27,787 nt of DNA from JAQXDR01 sp038138625 (GTDB taxonomy: Bacteria > Pseudomonadota > Alphaproteobacteria > Rhodobacterales > Rhodobacteraceae). Made by a program: the position numbers and the translations under genes. Numbering within the stretch: position 1 is the stretch's first letter; the number at the start of each line of letters is the position of its first letter. The notes under the pieces are model-generated. The model worked only from the letters and a program-made list of their open reading frames with translations. It did not search any database and was not told the DNA's origin. The stretch is taken from NCBI GenBank assembly GCA_038138625.1, contig JAYQEA010000047.1, forward strand, positions 1-27,787. The letters are read 5' to 3'. This document shows, one piece after another, positions 1-7,841 of the stretch.

Positions 1-52
1 TGCAACCTGCCCCTTAGGAGGGGGCTGCTCTATCCAGTTGAGCCACGGAGCC
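1..52 (-). tRNA. tRNA-Arg(CCU), 5' part only
   Basis: The minus strand from 52 downwards folds as a tRNA. It has a 7-nt acceptor arm GGCTCCG, TG, and a D stem GCTC/GAGC around a loop ending GGATA. Next come A26 and an anticodon stem GCCCC/GGGGC closing the loop CTCCTAA, so the anticodon is CCU (Arg, AGG codons). The variable loop and the start of the T arm follow, and the window edge cuts off the rest. A possible promoter lies upstream on the minus strand (TTGCGT, 17 nt, TTACAC). The tRNA points away from the LacI gene. Confidence 0.93.
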
Positions 53-174
53 GTCCTGTCGTTGTGTAACGGCTGTACCTGCTACAACGCAACTGTGAAA
101 AACAATCTAGCTACCTTGGACCCCAATGCCTTGTCCTGAATCCCTACAATGCGATAGTGTAGCTTCACAGTGAC

Positions 175-188
175 AGGAGATCACCTTG
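175..188 (+). promoter_or_regulatory. RBS and TTG start of the LacI-family gene
   Basis: AGGAG at 175-179 sits 6 nt before TTG at 186. The next in-frame ATG would remove the first part of the helix-turn-helix, so the TTG is the better start. Confidence 0.7.
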
Positions 189-1211
189 GCCAACATCACC
201 GCCCGCCCTTTAACCCTGCGCGATGTTTCCGCCGCCAGTGGCGTTAGCGAAATGACTGTCAGCCGGGTGCTTCGCAACCGCGGAGACGTCTCTGCCGCAA
301 CGCGCGAAAGAGTTCTCGAAGCGGCGAAATCGCTTGGCTATGTGCCAAATAAAATAGCCGGCGCGCTTGCCAGCCAGCGTGTGAATCTGGTGGCTGTTGT
401 CATTCCGTCATTGTCCAACATGGTATTTCCAGAGGTCATGGCTGGCATCAGCCGCGTGTTTGAGGATACGGAGTTGCAGCCCGTTGTCGGTGTTACCGAT
501 TACATGCCTGAAAAGGAACAAAAAGTCCTGTACGAGATGCTATCTTGGCGACCCTCCGGTGTTATTGTCGCCGGGCTGGAACATACAGAAGCTTCGCGGG
601 CTATGCTTCATGCGTCCGGCATCCCTGTCGTAGAGATCATGGATGTAGATGGTGAGCCCATCGATTCGATGGTTGGAATTTCACATCGTCGTGCAGGCCG
701 GGAAATGGCCCGGGCAATTTTGAAGGCTGGATTCGAACATATCGGGTTTCTCGGTACTAAGATGCCACTGGACCACAGGGCCCGAAAAAGGTTTGAGGGC
801 TTTACTGAAGTGCTCGCCAAATCCGGCGTCGAAATCGCAGACAAAGAGTTCTATTTCGGCGGATCGGCGCTTGCGAAGGGCCGTGAAATGACTGCCACAA
901 TGATTGAACGCACGCCAGAGATCGATTTCTTGTACTATTCGAACGATATGATTGGTGCGGGCGGATTGCTGTATCTTTTGGAAAATGGTGTCAGCATCCC
1001 AGAAGAAATTGGCCTGGCGGGGTTCAACGGCGTTGATCTTCTGGAAGGTTTGCCGCGTCGTTTGACCACGATGGATGCCTGTCGGCGCGAGATTGGCGAA
1101 CGCGCTGCGCAGATAATTGCACAACGCGTTGAAAACCCCGGAAAAGATATCGACACGACTGTCGAATTGGAACCGACGATTAGCTATGGTGAAACGCTGC
1201 GTCGCAAGTAA
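186..1211 (+). CDS. LacI/GntR-family transcriptional regulator
   Basis: This 341-aa protein has normal LacI-family length. Residues 9-30 form the helix-turn-helix (LTLRDVSAASGVSEMTVSRV), followed by a hinge helix region near residues 45-60. The rest is a periplasmic-binding-protein-like sensor domain, including the LVAVVIPSLSN strand and a C-terminal GLAGFNGVDLLEGL segment. It probably binds a sugar, sugar acid or similar metabolite and represses genes, as is usual in the family. The overall look is close to the gluconate-type GntR group, but the ligand cannot be read. It is convergent with the oxidase operon ending at 1339, so it need not control that operon. The start is TTG, supported by a good RBS. 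No sugar genes are nearby in the window. Confidence 0.9.
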   Translation: MANITARPLTLRDVSAASGVSEMTVSRVLRNRGDVSAATRERVLEAAKSLGYVPNKIAGALASQRVNLVAVVIPSLSNMVFPEVMAGISRVFEDTELQPVVGVTDYMPEKEQKVLYEMLSWRPSGVIVAGLEHTEASRAMLHASGIPVVEIMDVDGEPIDSMVGISHRRAGREMARAILKAGFEHIGFLGTKMPLDHRARKRFEGFTEVLAKSGVEIADKEFYFGGSALAKGREMTATMIERTPEIDFLYYSNDMIGAGGLLYLLENGVSIPEEIGLAGFNGVDLLEGLPRRLTTMDACRREIGERAAQIIAQRVENPGKDIDTTVELEPTISYGETLRRK

Positions 1212-1338
1212 GCATGTGCTCTGGCATGTCACGCGTCACCAGTATTTTCAGGGGGTCTTTCATTCCTGTTATGTCTGATATTTTTTAATCTGACTTTGGG
1301 CCACTCTGCCGAGATATAGGTGACGAACCACGTGCCGA

Positions 1339-1677
1339 TCAGCAGGCAGCAGTAACGATGATTTCGACCTTTAATTCTGGTCGGGCTAGCTTTGCCTCGC
1401 CACACGCACGCGCCGGAGCATAACCGGCAGGAACCCAGTCATCCCAAACGGCATTCATTTCAGCAAAATCTGCCATGTCGGCCAACCAGATTACGACCTG
1501 TAACATTTCAGTCCGTGAAGAGCCGGCTTTTTCCAAAAGATCTTGCACACGTAACAGGCAATCACGGGTGTGATCAGTGACAGTATCCCCATGTCCAACC
1601 TGTCCGCACAAATAAGCGACGCCATTATGTTTGACGATTTTGCTCATGCGTTGGCTGGTCTCAAGACGTTCTATCAT
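1339..1677 (-). CDS. RidA family (YoaB-like) imine/enamine deaminase
   Basis: This 112-aa protein has the size of a RidA subunit, a family that forms trimers and hydrolyses reactive imines or enamines to ketones and ammonia. Visible family features are the N-terminal QRMSKIVKHNGVAYLCGQV strand and the PARACGEAKL segment carrying the conserved Arg. The protein ends in the EIIVTAA strand. It is the last gene of the oxidase operon, 9 nt after the FAD subunit, with AGGAG just ahead of its ATG. This position fits a role in clearing the imine made by the upstream amine or amino acid oxidase. That role is inferred from context; the fold assignment is firm. Confidence 0.88.
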   Translation of the reverse strand: MIERLETSQRMSKIVKHNGVAYLCGQVGHGDTVTDHTRDCLLRVQDLLEKAGSSRTEMLQVVIWLADMADFAEMNAVWDDWVPAGYAPARACGEAKLARPELKVEIIVTAAC

Positions 1678-1686
1678 GCGGCTCTC

Positions 1687-3081
1687 CTACTGGGGTGACT
1701 CGTCTGTTGTGATGTCCATTGCAGCAATCTCACCCAATGTCACCGGTTTTAGTGGGGGGCGAATGCGATAGTAGCCGGTTGCATCCGGCGATTGTCCCGT
1801 TTCTTTCGCAATCAGTGTGGTCACGGTCAGGCCGCAATAACGCCCTTGGCAAGGTCCCATGCCCGCACGACCAAAGGCTTTGGCCTGGTTGGGGCCTGTG
1901 CATCCAAGTTTGGCATAGCGGCGTATATCCCCGGCGGTAATCTCCTCGCAGCGACAAATAATTGTGTTGTCAGAAGGGGACAGCGCCGCGTCGAACGGTG
2001 GATAGGCCGCATCAAGAAAGGGCCGCGCGGCCAGCTCTTGTGACAAACTCCGTTGTATCGGGCTGGCCTTTCTATCGCGTTCACCGACCGTGAGACGACC
2101 CTTCATTTCCGCAATTTTCAGGGCCGTCAGCTTGCCAAAGGCCTCTGCGGCTTTGGCTCCGCCTATTCCTGCGCTATCGCCTGCAATAAAGACTCCTGCG
2201 AAATCGCTTTGTCCCCACTCATCCAGTTTTGGAACGAATGCCTGCTGCGCATTGTGCCAGTGGTGGGTAATATCGAGCGACCTCGCGGCCTGCGTGTTGG
2301 GGACAACACCATGGTGCATAAAAACCGTATCGCAGGAAATGCTCTTGGTCCGTCCTTTGTGTATGAAATTCACGGCTTCGACATGATCCGTACCTGTGAT
2401 CGACACGGATGCAGTTCCCTGATACCGTGGCACTCCGGCACGCCTGATCGCGGCCAGCATTTTCAAACCTTTCACCAAATAAGGCCACCCTTGCAAAGCA
2501 CGGGGGAGATGTCGCAGTGCCGCGCGCGTATCCGCACCGGTCTGGGTCTCAATAAGGGCCTTTGGTGCGGACCCTGCGCGCAGCATTTGCCAGGCAATCA
2601 GATACAACAAAGGGCCCGATCCGACCAAAACGGCGTTCTGGGCCACCACGCCAGACTGTTTGAATAGGATTTGCCCGGCGCCTGCGGTCATTGCGCCCGG
2701 CAGGGTCCATCCCGGAATTGGCATTGGCCGTTCAAGAGCACCAGTTGCCAGCAAGATATGATCGGCCATGATCTGTGCACCGCGCCCGTTTTGGGTGTAG
2801 GACACGCAAAATCCCTTTTCGATAGCCCAGACTGTAGCGCCGTAAATATGGACAATGTTTGCATGGTGCAGCTTGTCGGTGAGCCGGGTTCCATAGGTGT
2901 AATCCGCCCCAAGGGCATCACCGCGTATCGGTGCAACCCGATCGACGTCGCGGTAAATCTGGCCTCCTGGGCTGGACTGCTCATCGAGAATACAGACCTT
3001 TAGGCCCAATTCTGCTGCCTTATTTGCAGCGGCCATGCCAGCGGGTCCTGCACCAACTATAACAAGGTCAGGTTTCTGCAT
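1687..3081 (-). CDS. FAD/NAD(P)-binding oxidoreductase subunit with BFD-type [2Fe-2S] domain (HcnB/OoxA-like)
   Basis: The protein is 464 aa. It opens with an FAD Rossmann motif (IVGAGPAGMAAANKAAELG, residues 8-26) and has a second nucleotide-binding segment near 150 (NAVLVGSGPLLYLIAWQML). The C-terminal part carries a bacterioferritin-associated-ferredoxin-like cysteine set, CRCEE followed about 35 residues later by PCQGRYCG. This architecture is that of the B subunit of hydrogen cyanide synthase, the A subunit of octopine/nopaline oxidase, and D-hydroxyproline dehydrogenase. Its start overlaps the end of the small [2Fe-2S] gene by 14 nt, and RidA follows. It probably passes electrons from the DadA-like subunit onwards. 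The substrate is unknown; an opine, D-amino acid or hydroxyproline-like imino acid is most likely. Confidence 0.88.
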   Translation of the reverse strand: MQKPDLVIVGAGPAGMAAANKAAELGLKVCILDEQSSPGGQIYRDVDRVAPIRGDALGADYTYGTRLTDKLHHANIVHIYGATVWAIEKGFCVSYTQNGRGAQIMADHILLATGALERPMPIPGWTLPGAMTAGAGQILFKQSGVVAQNAVLVGSGPLLYLIAWQMLRAGSAPKALIETQTGADTRAALRHLPRALQGWPYLVKGLKMLAAIRRAGVPRYQGTASVSITGTDHVEAVNFIHKGRTKSISCDTVFMHHGVVPNTQAARSLDITHHWHNAQQAFVPKLDEWGQSDFAGVFIAGDSAGIGGAKAAEAFGKLTALKIAEMKGRLTVGERDRKASPIQRSLSQELAARPFLDAAYPPFDAALSPSDNTIICRCEEITAGDIRRYAKLGCTGPNQAKAFGRAGMGPCQGRYCGLTVTTLIAKETGQSPDATGYYRIRPPLKPVTLGEIAAMDITTDESPQ

Positions 3082-3376
3082 TGGGAACCTGTGCGTCTGG
3101 CAAACGTATCATTGCCAAACCCGCACGCACGTTCAGCATGCAGGCCTGTCTGGCGACACCGTCAATTTCGACCAAACAATCAAAGCATGTGCCCATCATG
3201 CAAAACGGTCCGCGTGGGGTGTCTGAGACTGGGGTTTTCCGGAATGTCGTGACACCGGCAACCAGTAAGGCCGCAGCGAGGTTTGCCCCATCCGTCAGGC
3301 AAAGCTTTTTGCCGTCAAGTGTCACTTCCACACGCGGCTCTCTGGTCAGTTCACGAAAAGTCGAAGCGGTTTTCAC
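3068..3376 (-). CDS. Small (2Fe-2S)-binding subunit of FAD-dependent oxidase (HcnA-like)
   Basis: This is a 102-aa ferredoxin-like protein. Its cysteine pattern C-x4-C-x2-C (FCMMGTCFDC) plus a further Cys in QACML matches HcnA-type subunits and plant-type [2Fe-2S] domains. The start is taken as GTG at 3376, because GGAGG lies 6 nt upstream. The longer reading frame reaching 3463 would run deep into the upstream gene and has no family similarity at its N-terminus. The gene overlaps the DadA-like gene by 26 nt and the FAD subunit gene by 14 nt, so the three are almost certainly translated together as one complex. Confidence 0.88.
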   Translation of the reverse strand: MKTASTFRELTREPRVEVTLDGKKLCLTDGANLAAALLVAGVTTFRKTPVSDTPRGPFCMMGTCFDCLVEIDGVARQACMLNVRAGLAMIRLPDAQVPNAET

Positions 3377-4451
3377 TAAAGACCTCCAGATTTGGGGCTG
3401 AATCGGTATGCTCCAGCCAATCGGGTAAAAGACGTGCATGGGCGGCGGCCAGAGTAATGCCACTATGGCATGTCACCAGATAAGCGCCGGGCATATCTGC
3501 GCTTTCTTGATATATTGGCAAACCATCTGGCGACAGGACCCGCAACGCACCCCAACTGCGCACCAGTTGCGCGCGTGCCAGTGCGGGGTAGGCGGTAATT
3601 GCCTCGGCTGCCAGCGCCGACACGGCCGGTTGCGTTACGCGATCATCCATGCCGACCTCTTCATTGGTGGCGCCGATTTGAATGCCACCTTCATCCACCT
3701 GACGCGCGATCAAAGACGGGCGGTTGATCAGTTTTGGCAATTTTTCAGTAATAAGAACCTGACCTCTTTGGGGGCGTATTGGAGCCTTAAACCCCATACG
3801 GGGTCCCAACTGCAGTGCCCCAAGTCCTGCCGAAAGCACAACCCTGTCCGCGCTCAGGGTTAATCCGTCTTTGCACGTTACCCGAAATGAATCAGGCTTG
3901 GCCACATCGGTAACCGTCTGTCCCGTGAGAACCTGCCCCCCCATCTTTCGCACATCTGTGGCCAGAGCCATCAAAAGTTTTAGCGGATTTGCATGGCCAT
4001 CTTGATGATGCAGGATAGCACCAACGACCTTTGGCCCGATGTACGGCTCTTCCTTGCGCAAGGCGTTGTGTCCCAAAACGTCGTAGGGATAGTTACCATC
4101 CAATTGCGTTTTTAGGGTTTCGTAGGTGTCTATTGTTGCATGGAGCGTCTCTTCCGAGAAATGCAGATCATAGCCGCCCTTTTGTTCAAGTGGCACGGTG
4201 TGTCCCGTGTTATCGCCCAATTCGGCCGCAAAATCGGCCCATATCGCCGCCGATGTTTGGGACCAGCGGGCGTATTGCGGTTGCTTCATCCCTTTTGACT
4301 GCACCCAGACCAGTCCGAAATTTCCGCGGCTTGCGCGAAAGGATCCGTCATCTCCGTCGATCACCGTGACAGATCGTCCGCGCCGCAGCAAACCCCACGC
4401 GACCGAGAGACCCACCACGCCGCCTCCGATGATGACATAATCGCTTTCCAT
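3351..4451 (-). CDS. DadA/HcnC-like FAD-dependent amino acid oxidoreductase
   Basis: The protein is 366 aa with a DAO fold. An N-terminal FAD Rossmann motif (YVIIGGGVVGLSVAWGLLRRG) begins at residue 5. A middle substrate domain follows, and the C-terminal GAYLVTCHSGITLAAAHA segment closes over the flavin as in D-amino acid dehydrogenases, glycine oxidase and sarcosine oxidase beta. It is probably the catalytic subunit that oxidises a secondary amine or amino acid to an imine. ATG at 4451 is chosen because it stands right before the Rossmann strand; an in-frame start at 4529 would add an unrelated tail. The 144 nt upstream leave room for a separate promoter (a TTGAAA-like box lies there), so this may be its own transcript. 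Confidence 0.87.
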   Translation of the reverse strand: MESDYVIIGGGVVGLSVAWGLLRRGRSVTVIDGDDGSFRASRGNFGLVWVQSKGMKQPQYARWSQTSAAIWADFAAELGDNTGHTVPLEQKGGYDLHFSEETLHATIDTYETLKTQLDGNYPYDVLGHNALRKEEPYIGPKVVGAILHHQDGHANPLKLLMALATDVRKMGGQVLTGQTVTDVAKPDSFRVTCKDGLTLSADRVVLSAGLGALQLGPRMGFKAPIRPQRGQVLITEKLPKLINRPSLIARQVDEGGIQIGATNEEVGMDDRVTQPAVSALAAEAITAYPALARAQLVRSWGALRVLSPDGLPIYQESADMPGAYLVTCHSGITLAAAHARLLPDWLEHTDSAPNLEVFSENRFDFS

Positions 4452-4595
4452 AAGGTCGTCCCAGTGGTGGATGGCTGTGTTCTTTGAATAAGGTAAAGCT
4501 GCTGTTTTGCAACTTTTCAAGGATTGCATTGTTCTCGGAGGCCTGAGTTTGATTTCCCAAAGTATTTTGTGACCGGTGTTTTCCAGTGGCGGGCA

Positions 4596-6554
4596 TCAAT
4601 TCGATTGGCGCGGAGCCGTAAGACTGTACAGTATCTTTATCTGCTCTTGAGGGTCTGTTGCATAGATCCGCAAAAAGATCTCCAGACCATGAGAGATAAC
4701 GCGCGAGAGGTGGCTGTTATCAGGGGGGCTGTCCACGTGATGCAAATGGTGGTCCCTTGGGCCAGATAAAATGAGAGACCATAAATCTTGGGCTGCCAAA
4801 TCCGGAGCGTCGGTTTTAAGATTTCCTTTTGCGGCTTGATCCATGATGAAATCCACCAATCCTTCCAGTGCACGCCCTGGCCCATTGTCGTGATAGGCTT
4901 TGGCGGCTTCGGGTCGGCGTTGTGCTTCGCCCAGAATGAGCCGCGCCAAAGATAGCATGTCCGGCCGCAAAACGAAATCTGCATAGGTCCAGGCAAAGCG
5001 CCATAATCGGTCGGCCAATGATCCCTGAGTGGAGAGCAGCGGTGCAATGATATGGGTTTTGCCTCTGCTTAATACAGCACTGAAGAGTTGATCTTTATTG
5101 CCAAAATATTGGTAGAGGGTGGGTTTTGAGACATCGGCACGCTCTGCAATCCGATCCATTGACGCCCCATCAAACCCCGTAGCGCAGAATTCGATATGTG
5201 CGGCAGACAGGATGTGATCATGTTTGGCCTTTTGGCGCTCCAGGGCGGTTAATTTCCCACCGCGTACGGTTCCCGGCAGGCGCTGCAGAAATGTTTCGAG
5301 ATAGGCGTTAAAGTCGTCAGGAGCCTCGAGGTTGCAAACATGCCCGGCAGCAGGCAGGGCTTCGAATTGGACATCTGATCGTGTTGCGCGTGCGTGTCGG
5401 ATCGTATTGGCAACGTCTCTAATTTCGGTTGGGGGGGCGAGGGTATCATGTGCGCCTGTCATCATCAGTACGGGGCAGTCAATTCGATCAAAGTCAAAGC
5501 GTTCCGTAGGGTTGCAAAAACAGTGCAATGCGTCGCGATAGGTATTGGCTGGGATCTCTGACATGGACCCCAACAAAGACGCGCGTTGTGATGGAGTTGC
5601 CTGCGGACCTGCAATAAGTGTTACAACGTCGGCCGCGAAATCTGCGGGCGTTTTGCCTGCGTCCAAAGGTGCTTCGCGTGCTGTGCGAAAGCTGTCACGT
5701 ACATTGGCTGGTGCCTCTGACATGCCGGTGCAACCACCCGCCAAAACCAATCCGGCCAGTTGGTCGCTGTGGCGCATCGCAAAGCTTGTTGCGATCCATG
5801 CGCCAAGGCTTAGCCCGACAAGGACCAGCTTATGCGCACCAAAAGCTGTTTGGACCGCAAGAATATCGGCGCAGTGGTCTTCGATCCGGGTGGGCTCTGC
5901 GCCGAGGTGACTGCCACCATAGCCTCGCAGATTGAGCGCAGCGACCCTGTATTTTGGTCCAAGCTGCGATAGCTGGTCGGTCCAGTTGGTTGCATTGCCC
6001 CCGATGCCATGCAGGAACAAAACCAACGGTGCCTCGTCAGGGTCCATCGGACCATGCAAAAGATGCAGTTTGGGCTCTGTCGAGAGTATCCGTTCGCTCA
6101 AAGGAGCGGGCCGAGGCTTTTTGGATACGATCGATTTTGGCATGGCTGCGGTGGCCAACGCCGTCAGCGCGGTTTCAAAAATCGCTGTCGTGCCGCGGGC
6201 AATGTCCTGACCACGTGGGTTTTGGGCTGAGATATTGGCGGTCCAGGTCACCCGGCAGTGCGGACCTGCATTTTCAACAGAGACTTCGGCGCAATAGCGC
6301 AGAAGCCCGTCGATACCATCCAGCAACTCGTAACCCAGTACCCGGTCGCTGTGACTTATGTAACTGCGTTGTTCTTCGTAGACCTGTCCGCTGACATCCT
6401 TGAAACGGCGCAACAAGGCCCCGGACGGGCCCCGAAACACATCACATTGCGCAATTCCCGGATGCCAGCCCAGATCAAATCCAGCCAGCACTTGCCAGAC
6501 TTCTGCTGCTTTGCGGGGGATCTGTCTGTGACACTGGACCCGATGCTGCGGCAT
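4596..6554 (-). CDS. Three-domain fusion: SRPBCC + alpha/beta-hydrolase + TetR regulator
   Basis: The single uninterrupted frame encodes 652 aa. Residues 1-145 look like a SRPBCC (START/polyketide-cyclase) ligand-binding domain. Residues 160-428 are an alpha/beta-hydrolase with the oxyanion segment FLHGIGGN (H182-G183), nucleophile elbow GLSLG (Ser249), acid Asp370 (GAHD) and His405 (AAGHVCNLE), so the triad is complete. Residues 437-652 are a TetR/AcrR regulator. Its helix-turn-helix spans about 461-491 (MDRIAERADVSKPTLYQYFG), and a helical ligand domain follows. The gene starts 3 nt after the stop of the acyl-CoA-dehydrogenase-like gene, so it is probably made from the operon it may regulate. 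A hydrolase joined to a TetR domain is rare. The SRPBCC assignment is the least certain part. N-formylmaleamate deformylase (NicD) is one alpha/beta-hydrolase that would suit the upstream NicX-like gene, but this is inference. Confidence 0.85.
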   Translation of the reverse strand: MPQHRVQCHRQIPRKAAEVWQVLAGFDLGWHPGIAQCDVFRGPSGALLRRFKDVSGQVYEEQRSYISHSDRVLGYELLDGIDGLLRYCAEVSVENAGPHCRVTWTANISAQNPRGQDIARGTTAIFETALTALATAAMPKSIVSKKPRPAPLSERILSTEPKLHLLHGPMDPDEAPLVLFLHGIGGNATNWTDQLSQLGPKYRVAALNLRGYGGSHLGAEPTRIEDHCADILAVQTAFGAHKLVLVGLSLGAWIATSFAMRHSDQLAGLVLAGGCTGMSEAPANVRDSFRTAREAPLDAGKTPADFAADVVTLIAGPQATPSQRASLLGSMSEIPANTYRDALHCFCNPTERFDFDRIDCPVLMMTGAHDTLAPPTEIRDVANTIRHARATRSDVQFEALPAAGHVCNLEAPDDFNAYLETFLQRLPGTVRGGKLTALERQKAKHDHILSAAHIEFCATGFDGASMDRIAERADVSKPTLYQYFGNKDQLFSAVLSRGKTHIIAPLLSTQGSLADRLWRFAWTYADFVLRPDMLSLARLILGEAQRRPEAAKAYHDNGPGRALEGLVDFIMDQAAKGNLKTDAPDLAAQDLWSLILSGPRDHHLHHVDSPPDNSHLSRVISHGLEIFLRIYATDPQEQIKILYSLTAPRQSN

Positions 6555-6557
6555 TGT

Positions 6558-7841
6558 TTATCCCTCGGGTCGCCACATCGAAATACGTGCAGATGCGGTA
6601 TCGGCTTGTAGTGTGTCAATATCATCCATATCGTAGACAGACATGACAGACAAATAATCTTCCATGATTTCAGTCGTATACGGCAGCATTAATGCGCCGC
6701 ACCGGCTGTCACGATAAATCCGCTCAAGAGGGAGCGTTTTAAGCATGGATTGACCTCCGCATGTGCGGATGGCCAGTGCCGCAATTTCCTGCACACCTTC
6801 CATCACGGCATATTGCGCAGCGTAAACGCGCATGACCTCTGATTTAGAAGGGAAAGGGCGCGCCTCAAAAAAGGCTTGGGTCCACAAAGACCGCATTTCG
6901 GTCAGTTTTTGGAACATTCGTCCCACAGCGGCGCGTTTGGTCGGATAGATGCGCCGGTCGATCGGGGGGCAGCCCGGTGTTTCTCCGCGCAGGTATTTCA
7001 CTGTAAAGTCATACGCTGATTGTGCCACACCCATGTAGGCAGGCGTCAGCGTTGCCATCATATGCGGCCACTGAGACAATGTTTTTCCGAACACACCGGC
7101 GGGCATCATCAGGTCGTCCTCGCTCACAAAGACGTCTTTCAGAACCAGATCCCTGCTGACAGTTCCACGCATGCCGATCGGATCCCAATCTCCGATGACT
7201 GACAACCCGGGTGCATCCTTATGTACGGCAAAGTCCATCGTGTCCTCGTGACGCGGGGGCTGGCCGTCGAAATGTTCGGTGCAAACAATCGAATAATAGT
7301 CGCAATGTCCTGACAACGAGGCAAATTTTTTGAATCCGTTGATCAGCCATCCCCCATCCACGCGTCTGCAGTTGGTTTTTATGGGATCCGATGTCCAGTT
7401 TGCACCACCTTCGGAGATAGGCTGTGAAAAAACTGCGCCGTCTTCCACGACCTTAGGGAATTGTTTGGCACGCATCCGCCCAAAAGCGGCTTTTTCTGTC
7501 GGGGTGAGATTGTCCATGTCAAACATGAACCGCAACCACATCATGGAAGACGTGTGCATGTTAAAGGTCAGAGCGGTCGCGCCGCAATATTTACCGATCT
7601 CTGCTCCGATTGTGGCATATTCGCCGAGGCTAAAGCCAAGGCCTCCAAACTCTTGGGGAATAACAAGCTTTAGAAATCCGGCGTCGGCCAGATCCACATA
7701 GTTTTGCGTTGGAAAGCTGGCCTCCAGATCGTGCTGCACGGCGCGTTCGGCAAATGCCGGACCTAATTCATTAATCCGTTCCAGCATGGCAATATGTTCG
7801 GGACGAAAGCGGGACACGTCGTAATAGTCGTGAAATGTCAT
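6558..7841 (-). CDS. Acyl-CoA dehydrogenase-fold flavoprotein
   Basis: This 427-aa protein has the full acyl-CoA dehydrogenase layout. A helical N-terminal domain (LADAGFLKLVIPQEFGGLG) is followed by a middle beta domain (SQPISEGGANWTSDPIKT; WLINGFKKFASLSG; DWDPIGMRGTVS) and a C-terminal helical domain (IRTCGGQSML, then YRDSRCGALMLPYTTEI). It should bind FAD and oxidise an acyl-CoA or a related substrate. The usual catalytic Glu sits in a YEGT motif after YRD. Here the matching stretch reads LPYT, so that Glu is absent. The enzyme may place its base elsewhere, as isovaleryl-CoA dehydrogenase does, or act as a flavin monooxygenase or oxidase of the same fold. Its ATG overlaps the stop of the NicX-like gene by 4 nt, showing tight co-translation. 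Confidence 0.85.
   Translation of the reverse strand: MTFHDYYDVSRFRPEHIAMLERINELGPAFAERAVQHDLEASFPTQNYVDLADAGFLKLVIPQEFGGLGFSLGEYATIGAEIGKYCGATALTFNMHTSSMMWLRFMFDMDNLTPTEKAAFGRMRAKQFPKVVEDGAVFSQPISEGGANWTSDPIKTNCRRVDGGWLINGFKKFASLSGHCDYYSIVCTEHFDGQPPRHEDTMDFAVHKDAPGLSVIGDWDPIGMRGTVSRDLVLKDVFVSEDDLMMPAGVFGKTLSQWPHMMATLTPAYMGVAQSAYDFTVKYLRGETPGCPPIDRRIYPTKRAAVGRMFQKLTEMRSLWTQAFFEARPFPSKSEVMRVYAAQYAVMEGVQEIAALAIRTCGGQSMLKTLPLERIYRDSRCGALMLPYTTEIMEDYLSVMSVYDMDDIDTLQADTASARISMWRPEG

Noticed and set aside
1273..1294. Imperfect inverted repeat gtctgat/atctgac as a shared terminator between the convergent LacI and RidA genes
   Set aside because: It has only 7 pairs with a mismatch and is AT-rich, with the T run inside the loop, so it is not a credible terminator.
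2053..2667. 204-aa plus-strand open frame opposite the FAD subunit gene
   Set aside because: It is antisense to a clear oxidoreductase and its sequence has no family character.
3377..3463. Longer N-terminus for the small [2Fe-2S] subunit
   Set aside because: It lies inside the DadA-like gene and lacks family sequence, while GTG at 3376 has a strong RBS.
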